Source: Chiua virens
Lineage: Eukaryota; Basidiomycota; Agaricomycetes; Boletales; Boletaceae
Reading direction: 5' to 3'
Assembly: GCA_019787685.1 (NCBI GenBank)
Contig: JAHNUO010000012.1
Span: forward strand, 992,001 to 1,056,000
DNA: 64,000 nt
The translations under genes were made by a program, and so were the position numbers. The notes beneath the pieces were generated by a model that did not search any database, was not told where the DNA came from, and worked only from the letters and a program-made list of their open reading frames with translations. This document shows positions 45,215 through 55,107 of this stretch, piece after piece; within the stretch, counting starts at the first letter, position 1; each line of letters starts with the position of its first letter.

Positions 45215-45904
45215 TAAAACAACCTAGAACAAGACTAGACTGTTAAAGTGTAGTGGTTGAGTGAAGACTCGGAGGGGGTTCAGTCCAGTGAAGAGGCGAA
45301 AACTCCAAGAGAACTTTGTTAGAGTTCTCTGGCTGAAATTCATGGGGTTTATATACTACATGGATGTTGGAGTTCTAATCTGAGTATGAACTATGTAGAT
45401 AAACATAATGCATCCTATTGGATGATAAGGTGTGAATCGATAAGAGTCATAGATAAGAGCATAGCCTTGCACTGCTGATGATGAGTCAGTGATAAGGGAA
45501 ATGAATAGATAAGGACATGAGGTGATGGATGCTGTACTATTGTGGCAGCCAATCGGATATGATCCTTTGGACAGCCTTAACATGAGGCGTGTATCTTTCA
45601 TCAGTGGAACAGCCTTCACACTGTTGAAAGTTTGGGCTTGCCACACAAGTAAATCAATGTCTAGGCTCACAAAAACTATCTCAATTGGCTTCATTTGATG
45701 GAAATTTTACCTTGTGAAATTTTGAGAAGAAGTTTAGAGGCAGGATTTTTTTTCGAAAATCTGTTCAGTTCTAGACAGTTGGGAACCTTTCTGTCGAAAA
45801 CTGTCCAGAGCTGTCCGGCACTGTCCAGATAATGGTTGGTTTGCTGATGTTAGAATAGATCAAATGTTGGGGTCGTGAAGTGAGGAAAAGTTGGTATCGT
45901 AACA
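45215..45904 (-). repeat. 3' LTR of chromovirus no. 2 (long form, 690 bp)
   Basis: Minus-strand LTR beginning TGTTACGATACC and ending GGTTGTTTTA; the terminal CA has become TA compared with the other copy. It contains about 253 bp (45,599-45,851) that the 5' LTR lacks and a 6-bp extra near 45,272. The pol frame runs 55 nt into it and stops at 45,850. Confidence 0.9.
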
Positions 45905-48900
45905 CTATCCCCCTTCTGTTGATCAGACTCTGAATGATCCGTTTCATAATTGAGATGATGGAGACCATCCTCATCTTCATTTTTTGTTTTATCGTCATAG
46001 GAGCGGAACATAGAGTTAAATTCGGTTTGTGTGACTTTTAGTTTTCTTGGGGCATCTGGATGTGCTTCGTGGAAATCAGATATGAGATCTGGAGCATTTT
46101 TTAGATTCTTTAATGGTTCCCAAGTTCTTTCGTCATCATCATAACCTTTCCAGTGTATGAGATATTCTAAGCAGTGTCCCTTCATTCAGGAATCGACGAT
46201 ATAGTCTGCTTCGAATTCTTCTTCTCAGTCATCTCTGATTACGACAGGTCGCGGTTTGTAAACCGGTTGTTCTGGGAGATGTTCCTTATAAGGTTTGACC
46301 TGAGAAATATTTATTACTGGATGTATTCGCATAGTGCGTGGGAGTCGAAGCTTTAAAGCATTTGGACCATGCATGGATATTATGTCATAAGGTCCAATCC
46401 ACTTGTCTGTGAATTTGGGGTGTTGTTTTATTTTTAGGTTTGCTGTAGAGAGCCAGACCTTATCGCCAATGGAATAAGAGGGAGGTTCTGATCTCGATCT
46501 ATCTGCAACACTTTTCATATGTTCTGCGGCTTTATCTATATTAGATTTGGTTTGTTCTAGAACTTCGGAGAAATCCGTGATGTAGTTCTGAGCAGCCGGG
46601 TTTTTCATGGAATGAGGCATAATTCCCATCCTAGGGACATAGGAACATGTGATTTCAAATGGAGAGAATTTAGTAGCAGAGTGTTTCTTGCTGTTGTATG
46701 AGAATTGTGTGAGATGGAGCCAATCGACCCATGTGTTATCCTTTTCTGCACAGAACATGTGAAAATACTGTTGTACTTCTTGGTTCATTTGTTCCGATTG
46801 TCTATCTGTTTGTGGATGATGTGCGGTGCTTAGTTTGGGTGTTATTTTCAACCCTGAGCATATATCTTTCATAAGTTGGGAAGCGAATTGTGGTCCTCTA
46901 TCTGATATGATAGTTTTAGGGAGGCCATGATGTTTCCATATGTGTGAGAGATATAATTTAGCAAGATCCATAGATGAACATGTTTTGTGGCAGGGAATGA
47001 ATTCGACTTCTTTAGAGAAGCGATCCACAACCGTGAGAATGGAATCATAGGAGTGTGAAGTTGGGAGATCTGTGATGAAATCTGCTGAGATATCTTCCCA
47101 GGGTGATGCCGGTGTTTCTAAGGGTTGCAGGAGTCCTGCTGTTTTCTGATTAGAACCCTTAAATCAAGTGCATCTTTCACAGTGTGAGACATATTGTTTG
47201 ACTTCTTCGTTCATTCGAGGCCAAATGTAGGTTCAAGATAGAAGTTCTAGGGTTTTGTCATAACTGGGGTGTCCGGCTTTGGGTGTGTCATGAAACATAG
47301 TGATGCATTTAGTGCATAAGCAATCTGGAATGAAGATCCTATCCCCCTTTCTAAGGAAGGTGTCCTTGACTCTATATCCAGTAGATAATAGATGTTTCAT
47401 GGCATTAGGTGATAATTTCATAGTTTCATGTTGTATGTTAGATAGAAATTGATCGCCGTTATAGAGGAGAGTGATGGCTGATCTGATCTTAGATGGATCC
47501 ATGAGAAGGATTCCTTTGTTATCATCTTCGATTCCGATCATATGGTCCTCTCTTCTACTTAAAGCGTCTGCTTTTCCCATAGTGACTCCAGCCTTGTGGT
47601 GCCAAGTGAAATTGAAGCGTGAGAGATATTGTGCCCATCTCACTTGTCTTCGGTTAAGGTCTTGGCGTGTCATAAACCACGTAAGGTTCTGGTGGTCGTT
47701 CCATATTTCAAATTCATATTTTGCACCCTCAAGATAGTGGCACCATAGTTCTAGAGATCGGATAACTGAGAGCATTTCTTTGTCGGCAATCGGGTAATTC
47801 TGTTCCTCTGGTGTCATAGAGTGGCTATTGTAAGCGACAGGGTGCCAAAGTCCTTCTTTTTCTAAAGATAGAACTGCTCCTGTTGTGAAGTCCGATGAAT
47901 CGCATTCCAAGCAATATTTGGCATTCTGATCCGGATAAGCAAGGATAGGGGCTGTCGTAAATGCCTTTTTAAGCATAGTGAATGCTTTGTCACAAGCGAA
48001 GGTCCATTCGAATTTCTGATCCTTTTTAGTAAGGTCGTGTAAAGGGCATGCTATTTTGCCATAATCTTTAATGAATCTGCGATAGAAGTTGGCAAGTCTG
48101 AGGAAACTTCTGATGTGTTTGACTGATGTGGGAGTTGGCCATTCGGCTACTGCTTTGGTCTTTTCGTTATCCATTTTAATCCCATCAGTTCCCATGATCA
48201 TTCCAAGAAAGTCCACTTCTTTTACGCGAAAGTAGCATTTTTCTGGTTTTACGTAAAGATCGTTTTCTTGGAGGTGTTTGAGCACTTCAAGTACGATTTT
48301 GTCATGAGTTTCATAATCATCGGTGTTAGTAAATATCATAAGATCATCGATGTAAACAACAACAACACCATTCATATTGGCAAAGATTTTGTTCATCATA
48401 GTTTGAAACGTTGCTGGGGAATTGCATAATCCGAAGTACATGACGATGGGTTCGAAGGACCCGTGGTGACAGACAAAGGCTGCTTTCCATTCGTCACCTT
48501 CTTTGATGCGTACATTATTGTATCCCCATCGGAGATCCATTTTGGTAAATAGCTTAGCGTCTTTTAATTTATCCACAAGTTGCGAAATGAGCGGCAAGGG
48601 GTAATTGTTTTTGCTTGTATGTTCGTTTAGGTATCAGTAATCTTGGACCATACGTTTCTTTCCATCTTTCTTGGGAACGAAGAAGACCGGAGATGTTTGT
48701 TCGGACTTAGAGGGTCTGATGTATCCTTTCTTTAATTGGTCATCAATAAACGTGGAAACCTCCTCTTGTTCTGTGACAGAGAGGGGTATTAAGCGACCCT
48801 TCTTAGGAACGAAAGAGTCTTTTAGGTCAATGCTGTGATCCCATGGTTTACGTAATGGTATCCTTTCTGATTCCGTTTTTCCAAATACTTTAGCATATTT

Positions 48901-50580
48901 CATATATTCTCGTGGGACCATCTCTTCAAGAGTGCGTTCCTTAGGAGGAGAAGGTGGAGTTTCCATGTTTGCAGTAAAAATATGTGATTCCACGATAGAG
49001 TTTGCATATTTAAGTTCTTCTGCGATTATGGAATCCAAGAAATTATCTTCTTCTTGGGAATGACATGATTCTGGGCATCTCCGCATTACAACTGATCCTG
49101 TGCTCCAGTCTATATGGGGATTGTGGTGTTTCAGCCATGTGTATCCTAGGATAAGATCGTTCTTTCCGAGGTTGGTGATTTCGGCATCCACTATTTCCCT
49201 GTGACCTTTGTAATCCATCAGGATTTGTGTGGTGTGAGTAATAGATCCTGCTTGATTTTTGGTTCCATCAACATTGAAAACTTGTATGGCATTGTAGGAG
49301 TCAATGACCCCTTGAGGTGATAAACCCGTGTTCCTGCTTTGTTTACAGGATGCCCAGATTGCCCATATCAATTGTCCTACCCGTCCGTCATGGTCCCGTG
49401 TCCATCCGAGTGGATCCAACCCATATTCGTATGTTTTGTTCTTCGTTCTTACACGTTTTCGCGCGAGGTGACCGAATCGGGTTGCTCGATCGGGATCGCA
49501 CGACGTACACTAATCAACTCTCTTTTTGTCCAAGTTCTATTTTATTTTGTACCTTCTTAGATTTTTTTTAGATGGTTCCGTGTTATCGACACGTATCTGA
49601 TTGGTTATAAGGAATGGATAGTCGGGTCGTACGACATTTTAAAGGTAGTCCATTGATTCACGGATCAAACCTTATCCCATCTTGACAGAACATTGTTTTC
49701 CTTTTCACGGGTCGATCTCCATGAGAGTTGGCTCCATATATGTACGCCTTCCTTATTTATTTGATACTTTATCCGCTGTAAAAGTCCCAGGGAATACCTG
49801 AGACTATAAAATTTGTGTTCATAAATAAAAATTTCATCTTTGGATCCCCGTTTTCTCTCGCATTCTAAGTCACCTCGCCCGTTTAACTATCTTTCCTATC
49901 CGCCCTTACTCGTACTCGATCACCGTTGTGCTCGAGTCTCTGCCTTGTCGCCAAACTATCCGACTGTCCGTGTTTCGGCCGGTTTTGTCGACCTTCGTAC
50001 GGTTTCACCCGGGAACGCGTCCGGATTGCTTTCAAAGCTCCTGTCAATGCCTTGACACTTCGTCTCCAACCTCAGAACCCCTTGGGACGAGTCATACTTG
50101 CGCCCATCCCTTTTCTTTCTATCTGACAGTTCTTCTAACCCTGTTCCTGTCACACCAGCCCGTTCTTTATTTCTTCAGCGTGAGGAAGCGCATGAGTGGG
50201 AAGTTTATGCTTAGCGATGTAATCCTCATGTATGAAGATCGCATTAGCTCCACTATCTAAAAGCACTTTTGCTCCAACATAACCAATTTGGTTTACTGGG
50301 GATACCAAAATTGGTAAAATAATTTCTTTTTCTACCAATGTAGATCTAATGAAAGACCCATCGGGTATTTGTTTTGGGACAGAATTAAGCACAGAACTAT
50401 CGTGTCCACTGCGCTCCGCAGAGATGCTGTCAATGCTTTCGTTTTCTGTTGTTTTTGATGCTTTAGGCAGTTTATCCTCTTGCTTGGGAGGTTTTTCCAA
50501 ATATTGAAAATCGAAATTTAAGGATATAGAGTTTTCATAGTACTTTGGAAGGGTAGTGCGAATGTGAGATCCCAGTTTAC
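45850..50580 (-). pseudogene. pol: Pol of chromovirus no. 2, five in-frame TGA and a nested LTR
   Basis: Domains in order on the minus strand. Protease with VLLDSGANAIFIHEDY (about 50,220-50,270), interrupted by a solo LTR and resuming IQVFNVDGTKNQAG near 49,280. RT with VQDY, DLRWGYNNVRIKEGDEW, FGLCNSPATFQ and catalytic YIDD (about 48,345). RNase H with LECDSSDFTTGAVLSLE. Integrase with CERCT-type zinc finger and catalytic ADFITDLP, ISDRGPQFASQ and DRQSEQMNQ. Chromodomain YLIHWKGYDDDERTWEP (about 46,120). TGA codons stand at 48,634, 47,233, 47,164, 46,225 and 46,186 (lowest base of each), where an Arg codon would fit at several. The pol frame is -1 to gag and open across the gag end; a G GGA AAA heptamer is at 50,596-50,602. 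Confidence 0.88.
49293..50177 (+). mobile_element. Solo LTR nested in the protease of chromovirus no. 2
   Basis: 885 bp with TGTAGGAGTC...TTATTTCTTCA ends, flanked by GCAT (49,289-49,292) and GCGT (50,178-50,181), a 4-bp target duplication with one CpG-type transition. Cutting it out rejoins the protease in frame (LPHA followed by IQVFNVDGT). A TATAAAA at about 49,804 fits plus-strand LTR orientation. It has no internal genes; it is presumably the product of LTR-LTR recombination of a third retrotransposon family. Confidence 0.8.
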
Positions 50581-51732
50581 TCAGTTCGCCTTGCCTTTTC
50601 CCTTCTTTTCAGTTTCATATTTGTCGTAATAATATGCCTGTACTTCTTCAGGGTTCATTCCGTGAATGGCCGCAAAGGGGTCCTTTTCGGGTACTGAAGA
50701 AGTTGAAGCTTTAGGGGCTTCTTTTTGTTGTGTGGTGGATCTCGCTTTTCGAGATTTGCCACATGTGGCTTTGTGGTTGCCGGTGTAATATTTGCAGTCG
50801 GGGCACTGCACTTTGGGTTTGGGGCATTCCTTTGGAACGTGCCCTGTGTTCCCACAGTTGTAGCACTTATTGTTGGGGTTGACCTTCTTTTGGCCAACTG
50901 CCCTGACTTCTTTGCCAGTAAACCAGCCATCTTCGTCAACTTCATATCGTGACGTGGAGCCGATGTCCATCGCGTTAGGATCCTTCTTTTTGGTCCTTTC
51001 TCTGCGGACATATTGGAGTTGCTCCAATGAATTTCCTGCTTGTCTTATCAAGGCGAGGTATGCCGTCATGGCCTTGTTGCGATCCGGCTCGTATTTAGGT
51101 GCGAGTGGATCATTCCACATTGGTTCTTGCAGGGTGATTCTTGTTCTATCCCTGAAGATTTGGTGTATTAATCCTCGTGCTGTGTTTGCTTCGAGGAGTC
51201 TTATGGCATGTGAAGGGTCTATCTTGGCTTGGTGCCATAGTGCTTCCCATTGAATTAGGAAGTCTTCAACCCACATATTTCCTTGTTCGAGATGTTCTAG
51301 CTCTGTGTGAGCCCAGTCAACCTTGTTGTTCTGGCAGAACATCCCTTCTACGTCAATGACCAATTGTCCCCATGTGAGGTTGGTCCCTTGTGCTAAGCGA
51401 GTTTCGGCAAACTGCGAAGTGTGTTTTCCTTTTAGGCGGGATAACACGGCGAGTACAGCAGTGTATGAGCCGGGTGTGATAGTGTTTTGGTTTACATCTA
51501 TCCATCCTTTGATTTTAGCCCACCATTCTTCGAATTGAGCCGGTTCTCCGTCATAGGGTCCAGGGTCAGCAAAGATTTCGACCTTTCCTGTGGATTGGGG
51601 TTTATTTTGTAGGGCAGCAATGGCCCCAGACATTTGTGTGATAATAAATATGGCCACTTGCAGCCGATCAGCGTCTTTCTCTTTTGGGTCATTCATGACC
51701 ACAGTCACATCAGTGATATCTTGTGTAGACAT
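50581..51732 (-). CDS. gag: Gag of chromovirus no. 2
   Basis: Intact 383-residue frame from ATG 51,732 (MSTQDITDVTVVMNDPKEKDAD). The capsid region carries FADPGPYDGEPAQFEEWWAK and the typical W-rich retrotransposon gag core (WVEDFLIQWEALWHQAKI). A zinc knuckle CYNCGNTGHVPKEC (about 50,840-50,885) is followed by a second short Cys stretch CPDCKYYTGNHKATC. It ends GKGKAN-TGA, overlapping the pol frame. The start codon lies 2 nt after the stop of the small membrane ORF (TAAATATG), suggesting coupled translation. Confidence 0.9.
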   Translation of the reverse strand: MSTQDITDVTVVMNDPKEKDADRLQVAIFIITQMSGAIAALQNKPQSTGKVEIFADPGPYDGEPAQFEEWWAKIKGWIDVNQNTITPGSYTAVLAVLSRLKGKHTSQFAETRLAQGTNLTWGQLVIDVEGMFCQNNKVDWAHTELEHLEQGNMWVEDFLIQWEALWHQAKIDPSHAIRLLEANTARGLIHQIFRDRTRITLQEPMWNDPLAPKYEPDRNKAMTAYLALIRQAGNSLEQLQYVRRERTKKKDPNAMDIGSTSRYEVDEDGWFTGKEVRAVGQKKVNPNNKCYNCGNTGHVPKECPKPKVQCPDCKYYTGNHKATCGKSRKARSTTQQKEAPKASTSSVPEKDPFAAIHGMNPEEVQAYYYDKYETEKKGKGKAN

Positions 51733-51734
51733 AT

Positions 51735-51980
51735 TTACCAAGCGTCAGTTGCTGGTTCTGGTGCTCCCCAAGTGTTAGCGGTGGCTGTTCCGTATTCTTC
51801 GTAGGGTGAGAAGAGACCGAAGGTTACTGCAAAAGGGTAGTCTCGTCGTTTGATAGAGACGTAAATTGGGCATTGAGATTCTTGTACCTTGTTTGTAAGG
51901 TAGAATGCGATGTAGCCAAAAAAGTAAGTGGTGAGAGTGCAGGAGATGATGAATGCAATTGCAACGAGTTCCCAAGACAT
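51735..51980 (-). CDS. Small membrane-protein ORF upstream of gag in chromovirus no. 2
   Basis: An 81-residue frame, ATG 51,980 to TAA 51,735-51,737. Residues about 4-28 (ELVAIAFIISCTLTTYFFGY and following) form one hydrophobic helix, so a single-pass membrane protein is expected. The rest is polar and ends EPATDAW. No similarity is recalled. It begins 14 nt after the stop of the preceding ORF and ends 2 nt before gag, which gives a compact three-ORF string that is odd for a Ty3/gypsy element. The frame is intact although pol is full of stops. Confidence 0.6.
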   Translation of the reverse strand: MSWELVAIAFIISCTLTTYFFGYIAFYLTNKVQESQCPIYVSIKRRDYPFAVTFGLFSPYEEYGTATANTWGAPEPATDAW

Positions 51981-51994
51981 AAAAGAATTTCTAT

Positions 51995-52537
51995 TTAGAG
52001 AAATCTGGAAGGAATCCTAAGAGTATTTCTAGGACGTAAGGAAGGGAAGTTGGGGTTATCGTACTGTGAATATGGACGGATGCGGGAAGGGACTTGGTTG
52101 GCTTTATAACGCCTGAGTATTCTTTTCCTTTCTAGCTCTGTCCTCGCGTTTCTCCTTTCAATCTCTCGAGGTGGGAGCCAATCATTTGGGTCTCCTAAAC
52201 TTTCCTCAGAGGGTTCCCTTAAAGGGATAGGTGATGGTTCTCTTTCGGGAATGGGAGCGGGAAAATATTCTCGCTTAACCTCAACTTCCTCGGTTGGATA
52301 CCTAAGCCTTGGGCTGTCAGACCGGGTCGACTCGTAGTCTGATAGGGACGCGTCGTCTCCTATGAAATGGCCTAATAAGGCGTGGAAAATCTCTGTGTCT
52401 GTCCTGTCCTCGGGATCAAGATCCTCTAAGGCAACTACCTCTGCAAGATAGGCAGCGTCAAGTATGTATGGTGAGTCTTCTAGACCCGGGAATGCTTCTT
52501 GAGCAGCGGCAACAATGGAGAGAGGGAGGGAAGTCAC
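51995..52537 (-). CDS. First ORF of chromovirus no. 2 (Pro/Glu-rich, no ATG)
   Basis: A 180-codon open frame that contains no Met codon at all. Its 5' end reads CAC AAA AAA ATA GTG, so the start would have to come from splicing, a non-AUG codon, or slippage at the seven-A run (52,530-52,550 region). The N-terminal half is acidic (AEVVALEDLDPEDRTDTEIF); the C-terminal half is Pro/Arg-rich (PIPEREPSPIPLREPSEES). There is no known domain. The position is between the 5' LTR and the membrane ORF. Confidence 0.45.
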   Translation of the reverse strand: MTSLPLSIVAAAQEAFPGLEDSPYILDAAYLAEVVALEDLDPEDRTDTEIFHALLGHFIGDDASLSDYESTRSDSPRLRYPTEEVEVKREYFPAPIPEREPSPIPLREPSEESLGDPNDWLPPREIERRNARTELERKRILRRYKANQVPSRIRPYSQYDNPNFPSLRPRNTLRIPSRFL

Positions 52538-52773
52538 TATTTTTTTGTGGTCTCAGTAAAGAGGACAATATCAGCGACAGGTGCGCTTGTCAGCTGGTGC
52601 GCTATGTGGACCTTGAGTCTCAAGCAGCTTATTTGAAGCTAACAAAAATCTTCCATTCAAAGGTTGCAACTTACTTCTGGCACTTGTTCCTTGTTTAGTG
52701 GTAAGATGGCTACGATGAGGTCAAGGGACTTTGACAGTAGTGTCGATGGTGAAGAAAGGCAACAAAGTTCTAA

Positions 52774-53204
52774 TGAAACAACCTAGAACAAGACTAGACT
52801 GTTAAAGTGTAGTGGTTGAGTGAAGAGGGGGTTCAGTCCAGTGAAGAGGTGAAAACTCCAAGAGAACTTTGTTAGAGTTCTCTGGCTGAAATTCATGGGG
52901 TTTATATACTACATGGATGTTGGAGTTCTAATCTGAGTATGAACTATGTAGATAAACATAATGCATCCTATTGGATGATAAGGTGTGAATCGATAAGAGT
53001 CATAGATAAGAGCATAGCCTTGCACTGCTGATGATGAGTCAGTGATAAGGGAAATGAATAGATAAGGACATGAGGTGATGGATGCTGTATTATTGTGGCA
53101 GCCAATCGGATATGATCCTTTGGACAGCCTTAACATGAGGCGTGTATCTTTAGAATAGATCAAATGTTGGGGTCATGAAGCGAGGAAAAGTTGGTATCAT
53201 AACA
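52774..53204 (-). repeat. 5' LTR of chromovirus no. 2 (short form, 431 bp)
   Basis: TGTTATGATACC...GGTTGTTTCA on the minus strand. It matches the 3' LTR closely but lacks an internal block of about 253 bp; the junction reads atctttagaatagatc. Just downstream (minus strand), TTAGAACTTTGTTGCC is the expected primer-binding region but I cannot assign a tRNA. Confidence 0.9.
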
Positions 53205-53801
53205 AAAGCATTGCTTTTGAGCTACTCATCCAAGCACTGCTCACAATTGACTCATCCAGCATGCCACTCATGGTTTATTGCGACAACCAAGGAGTTGTCG
53301 AAGCCTGGAGGAAAGGCCGCAGCCGGAACACACCAACTAATGCCACCTTCAGGAGAATACACTCCCTCTTGGCATCCCCCCCACGTCGGGTCTTCGCAAA
53401 ATACATCCCTAGTGCAGACAACCCAGCTGACGGACCGTCTTGCGGAGAGTATCCCTCCACCAAGGCTCTACTCCCACGAGTCTCAATACCTGATGAAATC
53501 CGCGACCTCATCATCGATTTCGATGACCCTAGCTGCCACACCCTCTGCATCTAATATCAACTTCACAAACCTGCATCCACTCCCAGCACACACCAGAGGA
53601 ACCGTCCACCACACTGGCAATATCATTCCACCATATCCTCTAAATTTAACACCCTCACCCTTGGACCTTCGCCCACACTGTGCAGCCAAAGACCGCTTAG
53701 AAAAATGGCTCCCACACCCCGATGCACTCCCCGTCCCAGCACCCGATCCTGAGGCATTATTGCAAAACACCCGGCAATCAGTGTTAGGTCATTTTGCATG
53801 A
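53205..53801 (+). pseudogene. RNase H C-terminal part of the DIRS/Ngaro-like element
   Basis: Resumes the frame cut at 45,214. MPLMVYCDNQGVVEAWRKGRS (about 53,261), with the catalytic Asp of CDNQG, and FAKYIPSADNPADGPSCG (about 53,395), with ADNPAD, are typical of the RNase H of this RT family. From about 53,550 a frame change leads to a Pro-rich tail ending NTRQSVLGHFA at 53,801. A tyrosine recombinase would be expected next and is absent. Confidence 0.75.
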
Positions 53802-53859
53802 AACACAGACAAGTTCCCACCCATTAGATACAGTAGTAGTGTACTGCAATCCCTATTGC

Positions 53860-54330
53860 TGGTATTTTGCAACACCCTCCGAGTCTGCCAGTGTCTTGCA
53901 ATACCATCCCATTCCTGTCACCCATTGGTACTAGCTTGCAAGATACCCGCCCGCAGCATCTATGACCTTGCAATATGGTATTGGACGGTGTGTCGCACTC
54001 CGTGTGATGTTGATTGTTGTTGCCTATTGTGTCCGAGTCGGTCTATGTATTGCAAGACGCCCGAACGCGACTTGATGCTGTTTGCCCATCTTGCAAGCCT
54101 CCGTGCACACAATCTTGCAACATCGTGACTACACCACCTCCTCTCCCACTAAGGCCCTGCAACCCATGTATTGCAAGACGCCCATACTATGTGACTCGAC
54201 ACTATTTGCCCGTTTTGCAAGACTTCGTACACAATCTTGCAACACCACACCACCTCCTCTCCCCACTACCGGGCCCTGCAATTCTATGTATTGCAAGATC
54301 CCCATATGTGACTCACTTCTGTTCTCCCGT
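53860..54330. repeat. Tandem repeats built on TTGCAAGAC/TTGCAACAC (about 120-bp unit)
   Basis: The unit beginning tatgtattgcaagacgccc and ending actaaggccctgcaa (54,042-54,165) is followed by a second copy (54,166-54,285) and a partial third (to about 54,330). Within each unit TTGCAA occurs three or more times. A single-copy relative stands at 55,997-56,065, next to the KDZ gene. Open frames here (for example CNPCIA-rich) look incidental. Confidence 0.75.
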
Positions 54331-54464
54331 TTTAGGGTATACCCTCAGGTAGTACCTGGCGTGGTACACGCACCCGTGCCCGCTGAAAACCCGTGCCTGC
54401 GCCCCTACCCATATCCATCACCAGCGTGCGGGTACACCCACAGATCCGAGGTGAGAGCGCGAGA

Positions 54465-54940
54465 TCACGAACACAAACGCACTGTTTGTGCGTTGCGTTT
54501 GCGTTTGTGATTGTGCGTTCATATGTGGATGGGTGTTGCTGCCAGTGGCCCGGGGGGTGGGCGAGTGTCGACAGTGGTGATGGTGAGGTGGGTCAACAAC
54601 GGCAATCTGTGTTCAAGTTCCATTCACATGTGAACACGAACACGAATGCGACAACGACGCATTCGTGTTTATGTTCGTATGTGAATGGAGTTGGTGGGGA
54701 TGGATGAGGTCGAGGGTGAGGTGAAGGCATGGTGGGGGCGAGGGGAAGCGCATGCACTGCTCACGTACAAAAACAAACACGAACGCGACACTGGCAAGTG
54801 TTCACGTTTGCATTCGTATGGGAGTGGGTACGGTGGGCGATGGTCGACAACTGAGGCGGGAGGGCAAGGGTGAAGGGACGAAGGGACACTCACGTACAAA
54901 CACAAACACAAAAAGTGTTCGCGTTTGTGTTTGTACGTGA
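54465..54940. repeat. Array of four related DNA hairpins
   Basis: Inverted repeats at 54,465-54,512, 54,620-54,688, 54,763-54,820 and 54,890-54,940, spaced about 130-160 bp, share the arm theme ACAAACAC / GTGTTTGT with ACGTAC or CGAAC extensions. The last is nearly perfect: 20-bp arms TCACGTACAAACACAAACAC against GCGTTTGTGTTTGTACGTGA with one mismatch and an 11-nt loop. The second has 31-bp arms with four mismatches. Intervening DNA is GT/GG-rich. Confidence 0.8.
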
Positions 54941-55107
54941 ACCGGAGCGGGTGGGGGTGGGGTGGGCAATGGTGATGGCAATGGTGATGGTGACACAGAT
55001 GTGAGCAGGGAGGGTGGGCGAGAACGAGGATGGCAATGAGGGTCATGGTGACGAAGGGCAACAAGGCGACGACAGGGACAGGGACGGGACGAAGGTGACT
55101 GAACATG

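Larger units (their letters stand above)
45215..53204 (-). mobile_element. Ty3/gypsy chromovirus no. 2 (degenerate), target duplication AAAGC
   Basis: Oriented on the minus strand: 5' LTR 52,774-53,204, two upstream ORFs, gag, pol, 3' LTR 45,215-45,904. AAAGC lies at 45,210-45,214 and again at 53,205-53,209. Removing the element and one AAAGC restores the RNase H frame of the host element (GWAES followed by IAFELLIQ). Pol contains five in-frame TGA codons and a nested solo LTR, so it is inactive. Confidence 0.93.
34601..53801 (+). mobile_element. DIRS/Ngaro-like retroelement body, split by two nested Ty3/gypsy insertions
   Basis: Removing the two insertions (35,441-42,866 and 45,215-53,204) and one copy of each 5-bp target duplication leaves one plus-strand unit of about 3.8 kb. 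It has an ORF1 with a Cys-rich C terminus and an RT-RNase H ORF. The RT resembles those of basidiomycete tyrosine-recombinase retroelements rather than LTR elements. No tyrosine recombinase and no element termini are visible, so the classification is tentative and the element is degenerate. Confidence 0.65.

Noticed and set aside
45850..48636. Recoding of UGA as an amino acid in chromovirus no. 2
   Set aside because: Host genes in the window stop at TGA and the LTR data show a CpG deamination bias that explains the stops.
49329..50157. Alternative boundaries for the solo LTR (TGTTCCTGC...CACACCA with ACCCG/GCCCG)
   Set aside because: These borders leave the protease out of frame by one base; the outer borders 49,293-50,177 restore it.
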